Shown one piece after another: positions 14,946 to 21,656 of a DNA stretch of 26,283 nucleotides. Source of the DNA: a virus; the IMG/VR virus record IMGVR_UViG_3300046167_000124, positions 1-26,283 of that record, one strand, 5' to 3'. Every line of letters starts with the position of its first letter. The first letter of the stretch is position 1. The notes under the pieces were generated by a model that was given only the letters and a program-made list of their open reading frames with translations, was not told the DNA's origin and did no database searches. The translations under genes were made by a program, and so were the position numbers.

Positions 14946-15570
14946 TTATTATTTTTTGTGGGTAGATACCTTTCCACCCATTAGCCATAGCAGCTTCAAT
15001 AGATTCTACTGCATGAGATTCATTTTCTGATTCGTTTACAAGCTTTTTTAAAGCAGCTTGTTCACTTTGTAAAGTCCTGTAATTAAACTTAAATTCCTTA
15101 GCCTTATATATTTTCCAATTACTCCAAGTATTTAAAAATTGTTTAGAGTTATAAGGATATACTACTATTTCTTTTTCTTCTTCTATCTTCATCTTCTTCT
15201 TCATCTTCATAGAAGAGGTTTTTTTGGGTTTTGTTTGGGTTTTTACCTTAGGAGGTCTACCACCTTTATATCCGTTTATTGTTTGTTTTTTTATAAAAGC
15301 TATTCTTTCTAAAATAACATTGTTTAATCTTTCATTAAAGAAGTAATCACCATTATCAATAAATTTCTCTTTGACCATTTCTGGTAGGTTTTCCCAGTCA
15401 TAACCCAAAAACAACCTAAGCCTTTTTTTGGGTATTCCGTTTTCATTATATAAGCTCCATTGTTTGCATAATAGAGTAATATATATACCTCTTTCTTCCA
15501 TAGTTAAATCCATAACTCCAGTTAAGAAATCTTGAGCATATAATTGAAAGGCAGGTGATTTAGCTGACAT
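14866..15570 (-). CDS. DUF1376 domain replication-initiation-like protein
   Basis: 234 residues. The N-terminal 80 residues (SPAFQLYAQDFLTGVMDLTM, EERGIYITLLCKQW) are a classic DUF1376 start, a winged-helix type found in phage replication proteins. GYKGGRPPK follows at 110-118, then a low-complexity Lys/Met/Glu linker (115-138). The C-terminal domain (about 145-234) has FLNTWSNWKIYKAKEFKFNY and AMANGWKGIYPQKI, typical of DnaD-like or primosome proteins. It probably takes part in origin opening or helicase recruitment. It overlaps the DnaA-like gene by 11 bases. The linker is encoded by imprecise short repeats (15178-15225), a likely site of length variation. Confidence 0.7.
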   Translation of the reverse strand: MSAKSPAFQLYAQDFLTGVMDLTMEERGIYITLLCKQWSLYNENGIPKKRLRLFLGYDWENLPEMVKEKFIDNGDYFFNERLNNVILERIAFIKKQTINGYKGGRPPKVKTQTKPKKTSSMKMKKKMKIEEEKEIVVYPYNSKQFLNTWSNWKIYKAKEFKFNYRTLQSEQAALKKLVNESENESHAVESIEAAMANGWKGIYPQKIINEKQSNKNGLSYSKEFQEELARKIQS

Positions 15571-15988
15571 AGTGTATTTCTTTTTTTAAAACATTATTTA
15601 ATGAAAACATATTATTGGCTCTTACATAAAGCTCTTCCTGTTGACTGTCACTTAGCTTTGAAAAAATTATATCTATTTTTTCTTTATAAGTTGCTGTCTC
15701 ATGGTTTAAAATATTTCCACATTTATTTGTGCAGTAGCTGACTTTATTTCTAAAATCTTTATCAACTTGCATTAGGTCATTACACTTAGCTATTGCTATA
15801 CAGACAGTAGAATGAGACCTGTTTATTAATTTTGAAATCTCAACAGTTCCGTAGTTAGTTTTTTTTCTAGCTATATAGGAATAGATTTTTATTGCATCAG
15901 GATAAGGCTTTCTCCTAGTTTTTATGGAGATGTCAATGTCCTCATACAAACTCTCTACTACAGCTTTAATTTGAATTAAATCTTTCAT
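15560..15988 (-). CDS. DnaA domain IV-like DNA-binding protein
   Basis: 142 residues. The segment 26-82 (RKPYPDAIKIYSYIARKKTN, YGTVEISKLINRSHSTV at 46-62, KCNDLMQVDKDFR) follows the pattern of the C-terminal domain of the initiator DnaA. It includes the R-x-H-S-T-V signature that contacts the DnaA box. There is no AAA+ ATPase part. Such short DnaA-IV-like proteins occur in phages and probably bind origin or regulatory sites. The C-terminal 60 residues are helical with two Cys (SYCTNKCG). It sits between the winged-helix and DUF1376 genes, supporting a replication role. It might mimic or compete with host DnaA. Confidence 0.7.
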   Translation of the reverse strand: MKDLIQIKAVVESLYEDIDISIKTRRKPYPDAIKIYSYIARKKTNYGTVEISKLINRSHSTVCIAIAKCNDLMQVDKDFRNKVSYCTNKCGNILNHETATYKEKIDIIFSKLSDSQQEELYVRANNMFSLNNVLKKEIHYVS

Positions 15989-16472
15989 TGTTTTTTTCTT
16001 TATAATGACTTAAAGCTTTGTAAAGTCTATTGACCTGAGACTTAAATTTCATAAGTTTTTTATTTAAAATCTCAATAGAAGTTTCAGAAATAAACATCAT
16101 TTGATTTATAGTTTCAATGTCATTTGTTAACATATTTATATTGTTTTCAAACAAAGTAATCTGTCTTTGAATTACTCCTATACTACCCATAACATTTAAA
16201 ACTCTATAGGTAGTATTATTTAGTCCAGTCATAGGGTTTATAGAGCTTTGTTGCTCTTCAATTAAATATGAATTTTTGAGTTCATTTAATCTTGATCTAG
16301 CTGACTGAACTGAAATAGTTTTTATAACTGACAGTCTTGTAATTCTTGAAATATCAGAAGCAGATAAAGGCTTCTCATTTCTTTTCATTATATCAAGTAT
16401 TCTTTCTCTGTCGCTTTTAAATTCTTGTTCTTGATTTTTTAGTGAATCGTTTCTGTTTATAAGTGTTTCCAT
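15966..16472 (-). CDS. Winged-helix DNA-binding protein with C-terminal coiled coil
   Basis: 168 residues. Residues 20-90 (SDRERILDIMKRNEKPLSAS, DISRITRL, SVQSARSRLNELKNSYLIEE) form a winged helix-turn-helix of the kind used by regulators and replication factors. Residues 95-160 are a heptad-rich coiled coil, suggesting a dimer. Basic clusters flank the HTH. It overlaps the DnaA-like gene by 23 bases and follows the SSB-like gene by 2 bases. A replication or early-gene control role is inferred. No enzymatic motif is seen. Confidence 0.6.
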   Translation of the reverse strand: METLINRNDSLKNQEQEFKSDRERILDIMKRNEKPLSASDISRITRLSVIKTISVQSARSRLNELKNSYLIEEQQSSINPMTGLNNTTYRVLNVMGSIGVIQRQITLFENNINMLTNDIETINQMMFISETSIEILNKKLMKFKSQVNRLYKALSHYKEKNNERFNSN

Positions 16473-16474
16473 AA

Positions 16475-17110
16475 TTAAAAAGGTAAATCGTTAGGTTCAT
16501 CGTTATTCATGTCATCTTCTGAAATAGTTTCAGCATTGATGCCATTTTTCATTCTCCACTCTGAAGAAGTTTTTATTGTTTCTTGTAACCAAGAGGGTAC
16601 TAAGTCATTGTCAGAAGTTATTGCATCTGCATTGAAATTGTCATTGTAATCCCAGATAAAGCTGTGATTGAACTGTGCAGGACATTCAAGTCCTTTAGGT
16701 AAGGTAGAAATGCCACCTATATTAGCATAAGTCTTATCACCTACAGAGTTGTGAACTATTGAGAGCATACACTCAGCTCCTAGCAGTTTACTTAAATCAA
16801 AGGCTTGACAATCGTCAGCAGTTAATGCTTTACCTCTCCAGTTATTTAAAAAAGGAAGTAAGGCTGACTTTTCATGTAATGACTTAGTAAATTGTCTTTC
16901 TATTACATAAGGTTGCTCACCTTTGTCAGGATTAAATACTTTAGTTAAGGTCGGTAGCTCAAACTTTAATCTTATTAATGTTCTGCTTTTTTTCTCTCCC
17001 TGCCATTCTGTTGCTATTGTTCCAATGTCAATCATTGAAATACATCTTGCAGGGTAACTTCCTGAGGGAATAATGTCTCTCTTTTGAGAGTTTGAATTAG
17101 TTAGTATCAT
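16475..17110 (-). CDS. Single-stranded DNA-binding-like protein with acidic SSB-type tip
   Basis: 211 residues. The body (IIPSGSYPARCISMIDIGTI, LIRLKFELPT, ALLPFLNNWRGKALTADD) matches a class of phage proteins annotated as single-strand DNA-binding or DUF669-like, probably OB-fold. The C-terminus is acidic and ends NDEPNDLPF, closely resembling the conserved DDxxPF tip through which SSB recruits replication and repair partners. It lies in the replication cluster. The length exceeds that of a simple SSB, so it may be a replisome organiser with an SSB-like tail. The tail match is direct; the fold call is inference. Confidence 0.65.
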   Translation of the reverse strand: MILTNSNSQKRDIIPSGSYPARCISMIDIGTIATEWQGEKKSRTLIRLKFELPTLTKVFNPDKGEQPYVIERQFTKSLHEKSALLPFLNNWRGKALTADDCQAFDLSKLLGAECMLSIVHNSVGDKTYANIGGISTLPKGLECPAQFNHSFIWDYNDNFNADAITSDNDLVPSWLQETIKTSSEWRMKNGINAETISEDDMNNDEPNDLPF

Positions 17111-17112
17111 AG

Positions 17113-17346
17113 TTATTTATTTAGGGTTTGTTTAGGTTTATGTATTTTTAAAATAGGATCGAAGTAGCCTTTATCAATTAATTGGTAGGTGATACAATCT
17201 CCTGCATTAATTGACGAATGAGGAATGTTGTTAAACCATACTGCTACATCTCCGTTTTCCATAAAAACATCAAAGACAAAGTTTCCATGTTTTGTTCTTC
17301 TAGGTTGACTTACAGATTCTATTTTTTGATTTAGTTTAATTATCAT
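17113..17346 (-). CDS. Small beta-rich protein, 77 aa
   Basis: 77 residues: IKLNQKIESVSQPRRTKHGN, FVFDVFMENGDVAVWFNN, GDCITYQLIDKGYFDP. Alternating hydrophobic residues and Gly turns suggest a small OB-fold or SH3-like barrel. The gene is 2 bases upstream of the SSB-like gene, so the pair may cooperate in DNA binding, though this is inference. It overlaps the HTH gene by 11 bases. No family is recognised. Confidence 0.55.
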   Translation of the reverse strand: MIIKLNQKIESVSQPRRTKHGNFVFDVFMENGDVAVWFNNIPHSSINAGDCITYQLIDKGYFDPILKIHKPKQTLNK

Positions 17347-17521
17347 GAAATTGTGCTTTTAAAATTCTTAATTGTTTACCATGACAAGTAGCTTTAATCT
17401 TGCCAAGTTTAATTCTATTTCTTACTGTTCTATGACTTAGATTAAGGTATCTAGCAGTTTCATAAATAGTCATCTGCTTGTCTAAAGAATTAGCTTTTAT
17501 TATTTGCTCGTAAACTGTCAT
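17336..17521 (-). CDS. Excisionase-like helix-turn-helix protein
   Basis: 61 residues with the winged HTH of the MerR/excisionase family: KQMTIYETARYLNLSHRTVR, NRIKLGKIKATCHGKQLRIL. The pattern (T-x-x-E-x-A-x-Y-L-x-x-S ... V-x-x-x-I-x-x-G-x-I) is typical of excisionase-type DNA-binding domains. It may direct the integrase toward excision by binding attP arms or may regulate early genes. It is about 3 kb from the integrase and in the early operon, reasonable for an xis gene turned on at induction. Confidence 0.6.
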   Translation of the reverse strand: MTVYEQIIKANSLDKQMTIYETARYLNLSHRTVRNRIKLGKIKATCHGKQLRILKAQFHDN

Positions 17522-17523
17522 AA

Positions 17524-17772
17524 TTAAAATGCTAAAGGGTCATTCGTTAATTTTATACTCATCTCATTCATTATTTTTCTGTCAAGAGAATCGTAGTCTA
17601 TTTCTCTATGATTAATATTAGCATAAGGAGCTTCAGAAAAATAGATTACTTTATTATTGTGAGTGTCTATCAGGTTATAAATAGTGTCGCCTATTAACTC
17701 TGCTGCTGCTTTATCACTTTCAGCATAAACATCAAACTGTACTTGAACTCGGTATCTTTTTCGCTCTGTCAT
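17524..17772 (-). CDS. Hypothetical protein, 82 aa
   Basis: 82 residues: MTERKRYRVQVQFDVYAESD, KAAAELIGDTIYNLIDTHNN. The start is strand-rich, followed by a helix with Ala/Glu, like a small ferredoxin-like alpha/beta fold. The end is acidic (MSIKLTNDPLAF). It shares one base with the upstream gene and lies 2 bases from the HTH gene, hence one early operon. No function is recognised. Confidence 0.5.
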   Translation of the reverse strand: MTERKRYRVQVQFDVYAESDKAAAELIGDTIYNLIDTHNNKVIYFSEAPYANINHREIDYDSLDRKIMNEMSIKLTNDPLAF

Positions 17773-17987
17773 TAGGATTGTGGTGTTAGGTTAAATAATT
17801 CTATTCTTCTTTGTAAGATTCTTAAAACCTCTGATTGATACTGATTAGGGATTTGTTTATAACCAGAAAACCAGTTATTTCTAATTGATAGAGGTTTTTT
17901 TCTGTAGTGTTCAGCTAATACTTTTATTAACTGTTTTTGTTGGTTGCTGTCTAATAAATTAAATAGCTGTTGAATGTTCTGTTCCAT
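17772..17987 (-). CDS. Hypothetical protein, 71 aa
   Basis: 71 residues, helical: MEQNIQQLFNLLDSNQQKQL, IKVLAEHYRKKPLSIRNNWF, GYKQIPNQYQSEVLRILQRR. It is Gln-rich and basic, with no Cys or membrane segment. It overlaps the first early gene by 29 bases and the next by one base. It may be a small DNA-binding or regulatory protein; the family is unknown. Confidence 0.5.
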   Translation of the reverse strand: MEQNIQQLFNLLDSNQQKQLIKVLAEHYRKKPLSIRNNWFSGYKQIPNQYQSEVLRILQRRIELFNLTPQS

Positions 17988-18267
17988 TAGTTACAATGTT
18001 GTTTATTACGTTAATTTTTAAAGTTTTGTATTGTTGTGGTGTAAATTCTAAAGCTTGATCGTCTTTGTCCCAAACTGTTATATGTATGTCAAAAGAAGAA
18101 AGCCTGTTGTTGTAGTGACAATAGCCTGCAAGTTCAACAGCATAATCTCCAGACTTTAAACAATGATTATTTAAATCATAATTAGTTGAAGTGTATTCGT
18201 CTGAATAAAAAGGTAGGCTAATTGGTTGTAAATCAGATATTAATTTCGTAAATTGTATGCTTGTCAT
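17959..18267 (-). CDS. First early gene, hypothetical protein, 102 aa
   Basis: 102 residues starting MTSIQFTKLISDLQPISLPF. The central part is strand-rich (GDYAVELAGYCHYNNRLSSF, DIHITVWDKDDQALEF), followed by a helix. It is the first gene transcribed away from the repressor, so it would be the first expressed on induction. Its ATG lies next to TACTGTTT (18268-18275), the inverse of the AAACAGTA core repeated on the other side of the control region. The function is unknown. Confidence 0.55.
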   Translation of the reverse strand: MTSIQFTKLISDLQPISLPFYSDEYTSTNYDLNNHCLKSGDYAVELAGYCHYNNRLSSFDIHITVWDKDDQALEFTPQQYKTLKINVINNIVTNGTEHSTAI

Positions 18268-18404
18268 TACTGTTTATTATGTATTATTATAATTATTACA
18301 CTTACAAATATATAAAAAACAGTACAATAAAAAAATAAAATATACAATTAAAATGAAAAAACCTTAAAAAACAGTACAAATAACAACAACCAACCTAACA
18401 AAAA
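18268..18404. promoter_or_regulatory. Divergent control region between repressor and early operon
   Basis: A 137-base A+T-rich gap between genes reading outward. On the minus strand TATATTTG (18312-18305) matches the Bacteroidetes -7 consensus TAnnTTTG and would give about a 30-base leader to the early operon; no -33 TTTG at the usual distance was found. The repressor-side leader contains CAACAACCAACCTAAC and an A-run before ATG 18405. Repeats with the core AAACAGTA are listed separately. Confidence 0.5.
18314..18379 (+). repeat. Candidate repressor operators: two direct copies of AAAAAACAGTACAA
   Basis: The 14-mer AAAAAACAGTACAA occurs at 18314-18327 and again at 18366-18379, 52 bases apart. 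A third, inverted AAACAGTA core is at 18275-18268 beside the early-operon start. The first copy lies directly upstream of the TATATTTG box. Position and repetition suggest binding sites of the adjacent XRE repressor. Confidence 0.55.
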
Positions 18405-19073
18405 ATGAAAGATACTTATCAAAGAATTAACAAGATCATTGCTCATTATAGCATTACACTTAACACATTTTGTGAAAAACTTGGATTAATGTCTACAGCT
18501 ACTATTTCAAAAATTATTCACGAAAAAAGAACTCCTTCTCAAAAAACAATAGGAAGAATTATTAATGCTTTTCCAGAAATTAGCTACGACTGGCTAGTTA
18601 ATGGAGAGGGAGAAATGTTAAAAGCATCTAAAGAAAAAACACAAACAGTAAACAATGATGACTTAACAGTAACAAGTAAACAAATAATAGATTTTATTTC
18701 AACTGATATTAAAAAATTTATTGACACTCGTATTGGAAAAAATACAGATAATTTGAATAATAAATTTCTTGATGTTAAAGACGATATACTTGACGAAATT
18801 AATATGCTAATTAAACAGTCTCACAATAATACCCTAAATACAATGAAAAAATTGTATACTCCTAAAGGTGTTGAAAATTTAATGAATCAGGTAGACATTA
18901 TAAAGAAAAAATCAATAGTTACTAATAATAATTTTTTAAAAGCTCATGACAATACTTTGGATAAAATAGATGAGTTAAAAAATAAAATAATCGAAATAAG
19001 CAAAACAATTTCAGAAATTGAAACCTATAACTTATTAGAAGAAAAAAGAAAAGAAAAAATTGATAAAAAATAA
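18405..19073 (+). CDS. XRE-family phage repressor with coiled-coil C-terminus
   Basis: 222 residues, the only clear plus-strand gene of size. Residues 5-70 form a lambda-type HTH: NKIIAHYSITLNTFCEKLGL, MSTATISKIIHEKRTPSQKT. Then FPEISYDWLVNGEGEMLK, a signature common in Bacteroidetes phage repressors. The usual C-terminal S24/LexA-type peptidase is absent; instead residues 85-222 are Lys/Asp/Asn-rich coiled coil. Induction by RecA-driven self-cleavage is therefore unlikely. The gene is divergent from the early operon and faces operator-like repeats, which fits a lysogeny repressor. An alternative is an early regulator of cro type. Confidence 0.75.
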   Translation: MKDTYQRINKIIAHYSITLNTFCEKLGLMSTATISKIIHEKRTPSQKTIGRIINAFPEISYDWLVNGEGEMLKASKEKTQTVNNDDLTVTSKQIIDFISTDIKKFIDTRIGKNTDNLNNKFLDVKDDILDEINMLIKQSHNNTLNTMKKLYTPKGVENLMNQVDIIKKKSIVTNNNFLKAHDNTLDKIDELKNKIIEISKTISEIETYNLLEEKRKEKIDKK

Positions 19074-19130
19074 AATAAATAGACATAACGGAAAGAAGGT
19101 CTTCTGTTTTTAATCATAATATAATAACAT

Positions 19131-19283
19131 ATGAACTTTGAAGATTTTACAGAAGCAATTCACCACACTAAACATTTATCTCAAGAGGAAAAAGAAATTC
19201 TTTATAACAGATGGAGAAAAGAATATTTAAAAAAATTAAAAAATAAATACTCTTTTTTAAAAAATAAAAAAAGTAAAACTTAA
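19131..19283 (+). CDS. Small basic protein downstream of the repressor, 50 aa
   Basis: ATG at 19131, stop at 19281-19283. The product starts MNFEDFTEAIHHTKHLSQEE and ends in a very Lys-rich tail (FLKNKKSKT). It is helical, acidic at the front and basic at the end. It lies 57 bases after the repressor gene on the same strand, and its stop overlaps the stop of the convergent integrase gene by 2 bases. Coherent amphipathic composition suggests a real gene, possibly a co-factor of the repressor, but no family is recognised. Confidence 0.55.
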   Translation: MNFEDFTEAIHHTKHLSQEEKEILYNRWRKEYLKKLKNKYSFLKNKKSKT

Positions 19284-20470
19284 CTCCAAAGTTTATTACT
19301 TGTCTGAATTAAAGTATTTAAATTAAACTTTTTATATTTTAATAAAGTCTTTGCATCTTTTATGCCTGCAATTTGCATTAATTGGTGGTCTGGCATACCT
19401 CTTTCACTCATCAAAGTTATAAATGTACGTCTAGCTGTATGACTACCTATAAGTTTCCATTTAGGAAAAACTTCTTCTTTCTTGTTTTTACCCATGTATG
19501 AAACTTTTTTTATGCTATCATTGATCTTTAGTTCTTTACAAATCTCTTGTATTTTTAAATTAAATTTTTGACTAGATATTTTAGGCAACTTCCACTCGTA
19601 TTTATCTAATAATTTTTTTAATTTACTATGTAGAGGAATAAAAGAAGTAATTTTAGTTTTCTTAGCTTTTTTCACTATAGCTCCCTCTCTTACATCTGCT
19701 TTTTCAAACATAGAATAATCAGAAAACCTTTGACCTGTATATGCTCCGATTAGAAATAAATCTCTAGCTCTTTCATTAGATGCACTTAACTTTGCATCTT
19801 CTAATAATTTAAGCTCTAATTCTGTTAAATGCACATCATTAGTCTCATACTTAGCTATCTTTATATTATTATAGTCAGTCAATACTTTATAGCCTTTTTT
19901 ACTGCACCATGAGATCATTGTTTTAAAAATACTCATATACCTATGCAAAGTATTGTCATTCAAATTATATTCTTTTCTCATAAATGTTATAAATTCAGCA
20001 TAAAAATTGTCATCTAAATCATTTAATTTATATTGTTTTTTATTTAGCTTTTCGAAGTAAAGAGTTTTTGTAAGCATGGCTCGATACTTTATAAGCATTT
20101 TTACACCTACCTCCTGCATTTCTTCTCTTTCTTTTATAAATGCTTTCCAGAAATCTTTTAAATAAATTAATTGTTGTTTTTTTATGCTGAAATGCTCTTT
20201 TAAATGTCCTATAGTAAGCTCTTTACCATGATTATCTATAGCTTCATGTAGTTTGTCATTTATTCTGTTAAGCTCATCTGTAATACGTCTTAGCTTATAA
20301 CTATCTCCACCTCTTTTTAATTTAGGCAATCTGTTTTCTTTTGACCAGTCTTTTGGATTAATTTTTAATTGTGTACTAAGTTTAAATTTCTTATTTTCCT
20401 TTTTTACATAGTATTGTATTATTATTAATGAATCAGTATAAGAATTAGGTTCTTTTAAATAAAAAAACAT
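19280..20470 (-). CDS. int: Tyrosine-type integrase
   Basis: 396 residues, Bacteroidetes-type phage integrase. It has an N-terminal arm-binding region (1-95), a SAM-like core-binding domain (about 100-205) and a catalytic domain. Catalytic residues: Arg248 in TGQRFSD, Lys near 273, His344 and Arg347 in GSHTARRTF, and Tyr379 in LLKYKKF. The position usually held by His/Trp is Ile370 (QIAGIKDAKT instead of a GH-type motif). It recombines attP with attB in the host tRNA-Pro gene. The start at 20470 touches a pair of TAGTGGTAA arm repeats, so binding there could block its own expression. It is convergent with the repressor-side genes. Confidence 0.92.
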   Translation of the reverse strand: MFFYLKEPNSYTDSLIIIQYYVKKENKKFKLSTQLKINPKDWSKENRLPKLKRGGDSYKLRRITDELNRINDKLHEAIDNHGKELTIGHLKEHFSIKKQQLIYLKDFWKAFIKEREEMQEVGVKMLIKYRAMLTKTLYFEKLNKKQYKLNDLDDNFYAEFITFMRKEYNLNDNTLHRYMSIFKTMISWCSKKGYKVLTDYNNIKIAKYETNDVHLTELELKLLEDAKLSASNERARDLFLIGAYTGQRFSDYSMFEKADVREGAIVKKAKKTKITSFIPLHSKLKKLLDKYEWKLPKISSQKFNLKIQEICKELKINDSIKKVSYMGKNKKEEVFPKWKLIGSHTARRTFITLMSERGMPDHQLMQIAGIKDAKTLLKYKKFNLNTLIQTSNKLWS

Positions 20471-20492
20471 TAGTGGTAAGTTTAGTGGTAAG
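20471..20492 (+). repeat. attP arm: TAGTGGTAAG direct repeat pair
   Basis: TAGTGGTAAG at 20471-20480 and 20483-20492, 12-base period, directly beside the integrase start codon. The same pair with the same period recurs at 20667-20688, beyond the tRNA core. This is the arrangement expected of integrase arm-type sites. Confidence 0.7.
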
Positions 20493-20602
20493 TAAATATA
20501 TATTTAATTTACAATATTATTGGAATGTAATGGAAAATAAAAAGGGACAACATCGTATTTTTACCTTAAAATACAATAAAACTGTAAATTGATATAAATA
20601 AA

Positions 20603-20624
20603 TTCAACTCCTGCCACCCCGACA
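20603..20624 (+). other. attP core: 3' end of tRNA-Pro
   Basis: TTCAACT, CCTGC, CACCCCG, A, CA reads as T-loop, T-stem, acceptor strand, discriminator and CA. The implied 5' acceptor strand CGGGGTG is that of bacterial tRNA-Pro. The 5' half of the T-stem is missing upstream, so no tRNA gene is present. This is the identity segment shared with the host tRNA-Pro gene; recombination restores the tRNA 3' end on integration. Confidence 0.75.
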
Positions 20625-20625
20625 A

Positions 20626-20665
20626 AAACCTTTGTAAGTCATTGATTTACAGGGGTTTATTTTTT
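20626..20665. terminator. Bidirectional hairpin terminator beside attP core
   Basis: AAACCTTTGTAAGTCA pairs with TGATTTACAGGGGTTT around T20642: 16 pairs, three of them G-T. It is followed by ATTTTTT on the plus strand and by TTTTTG on the minus strand. It would stop lysis-operon transcripts before the integrase and also serve the host tRNA after integration. Confidence 0.65.
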
Positions 20666-20666
20666 G

Positions 20667-20688
20667 TAGTGGTAAATATAGTGGTAAG
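20667..20688 (+). repeat. attP arm: second TAGTGGTAA direct repeat pair
   Basis: TAGTGGTAA at 20667-20675 and TAGTGGTAAG at 20679-20688, again with a 12-base period and in the same orientation as the pair at 20471-20492. The tRNA-Pro core lies between the two pairs. Confidence 0.7.
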
Positions 20689-20699
20689 TTTGTTAATAA

Positions 20700-20804
20700 T
20701 TAGCCTATACAAACTACGTTAAAACAAACAGAGCAATAGTAGAAATAGCCATTTTGATTGCTGCCATTTATTTCCATTACTGTATTACATTTACTGCAAT
20801 TCAT
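20700..20804 (-). CDS. Small zinc-ribbon protein, 34 aa
   Basis: ATG at 20804-20802 overlaps the end of the metallophosphoesterase gene in another frame. The product starts MNCSKCNTVMEINGSNQNGY and has CSKC at 3-6 and CSVC at 24-27 (residues approximate), two CxxC knuckles that would bind one zinc. The frame ends VVCIG at 20700. The spacing and the aromatic FYYC before the second knuckle are typical of small zinc ribbons. It is the last gene before the terminator and attP. Role unknown; binding to nucleic acid or protein is inferred. Confidence 0.65.
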   Translation of the reverse strand: MNCSKCNTVMEINGSNQNGYFYYCSVCFNVVCIG

Positions 20805-21525
20805 TTTTTTTTCCTAAATCCATAAGCTCATTAATGCAGGTTTTACCACCAAAAACAACAGCACAACCAATAGCAGGCTTTTTTCCTCTTTTAGCATAAG
20901 CAAAACTATACTGGTCAAAGTCAATACCACAACCTACCTGACAACCAAATATTTTAAAGTTAGCTCCTACAAAATACTCCGTATAAGCCTGCGTGTGCAA
21001 ATGTCCCTGTACTGTACTCATCAAATCAGCTTTGCATTTAGTTCTAGCTGTTCCTGCTTCTCCATGTATGTATTGCACATTATCATAGACGACTCGGTCT
21101 TTAAACTTCCATTTAGGAGTATTTAAAACATCTTTATAAGATTTAATCCATGCCTTTGGTATATTTCCAGTAAAAGCTTTTCTTCTTATAAGTCTATCGT
21201 GGTTTCCAATAATAACATCTGCTTTTGGAAAAGCCCTATACCACCTAGCTATTCTTTTAATTGCGAACTCTAATTCTTCACCTCCACTCATTCCGTCAGG
21301 ATCAGTTTCATGATAAGAGCTAAAATGATTATCAATTAAATCTCCAATAAATATTACTTTATTACAGTTATATTTTGCATAGATATAACTACAATGGTCT
21401 AAATAAGAATCTTTACAAAATGGCTCATGGAGGTCTCCTATTATTAAAATACGAGATTCTTTTTTAATAATATTGTCGTAAGCAATTTTTTTATTGCCTT
21501 TAATTCTCGGTCTAAAATCTTTCAT
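20791..21525 (-). CDS. Calcineurin-like metallophosphoesterase
   Basis: 244 residues with all five metal motifs of the superfamily in order: GDLHEP at 30-35, GDLID at 61-65, GNHDR at 107-111, IHGE at 153-156 and GHLH at 174-177. It is expected to hydrolyse phosphoester bonds with two metal ions. The substrate is unknown; phage relatives may act on nucleic acid ends or nucleotides. No signal peptide is present, so it acts in the cytoplasm. The start overlaps the preceding small basic gene as ATGA. It lies at the end of the lysis cassette, so its role may be in late infection. Confidence 0.85.
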   Translation of the reverse strand: MKDFRPRIKGNKKIAYDNIIKKESRILIIGDLHEPFCKDSYLDHCSYIYAKYNCNKVIFIGDLIDNHFSSYHETDPDGMSGGEELEFAIKRIARWYRAFPKADVIIGNHDRLIRRKAFTGNIPKAWIKSYKDVLNTPKWKFKDRVVYDNVQYIHGEAGTARTKCKADLMSTVQGHLHTQAYTEYFVGANFKIFGCQVGCGIDFDQYSFAYAKRGKKPAIGCAVVFGGKTCINELMDLGKKNELQ

Positions 21526-21656
21526 TTACCCTGTCCTTTATATCTTTTCAAGTAATGTTTTGAGGATTTGAGTTTGCTAGATTTATTTTTAGAATGTATT
21601 CCTTTTCTTTTTTTTGATTTAGATTTATATACTGTTAAAATTTGATTTTTAGCCAT
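21522..21656 (-). CDS. Small highly basic protein, 44 aa
   Basis: ATG at 21656 overlaps the holin stop (TAATG), and its TGA overlaps the metallophosphoesterase start (ATGA). The product starts MAKNQILTVYKSKSKKRKGI and ends KHYLKRYKGQGK, with nearly half Lys/Arg/Ser. I remember similar short KSKKRKG...SKN/SSK...YKGQGK peptides in flavobacterial phages. A nucleic-acid-binding or packaged role is plausible from charge. No signal or membrane segment. Confidence 0.7.
   Translation of the reverse strand: MAKNQILTVYKSKSKKRKGIHSKNKSSKLKSSKHYLKRYKGQGK

Noticed and set aside
19093-19110. Short AGAAGG-TCTTCT hairpin followed by GTTTTT after the repressor
   Set aside because: The stem is only 4-5 pairs and A+T-rich; the downstream 50-residue gene on the same strand argues against strong termination.
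20603-20624. A complete tRNA gene at the attachment site
   Set aside because: Only T-loop, 3' T-stem and acceptor are present; the upstream sequence has no anticodon arm or pairing T-stem half.
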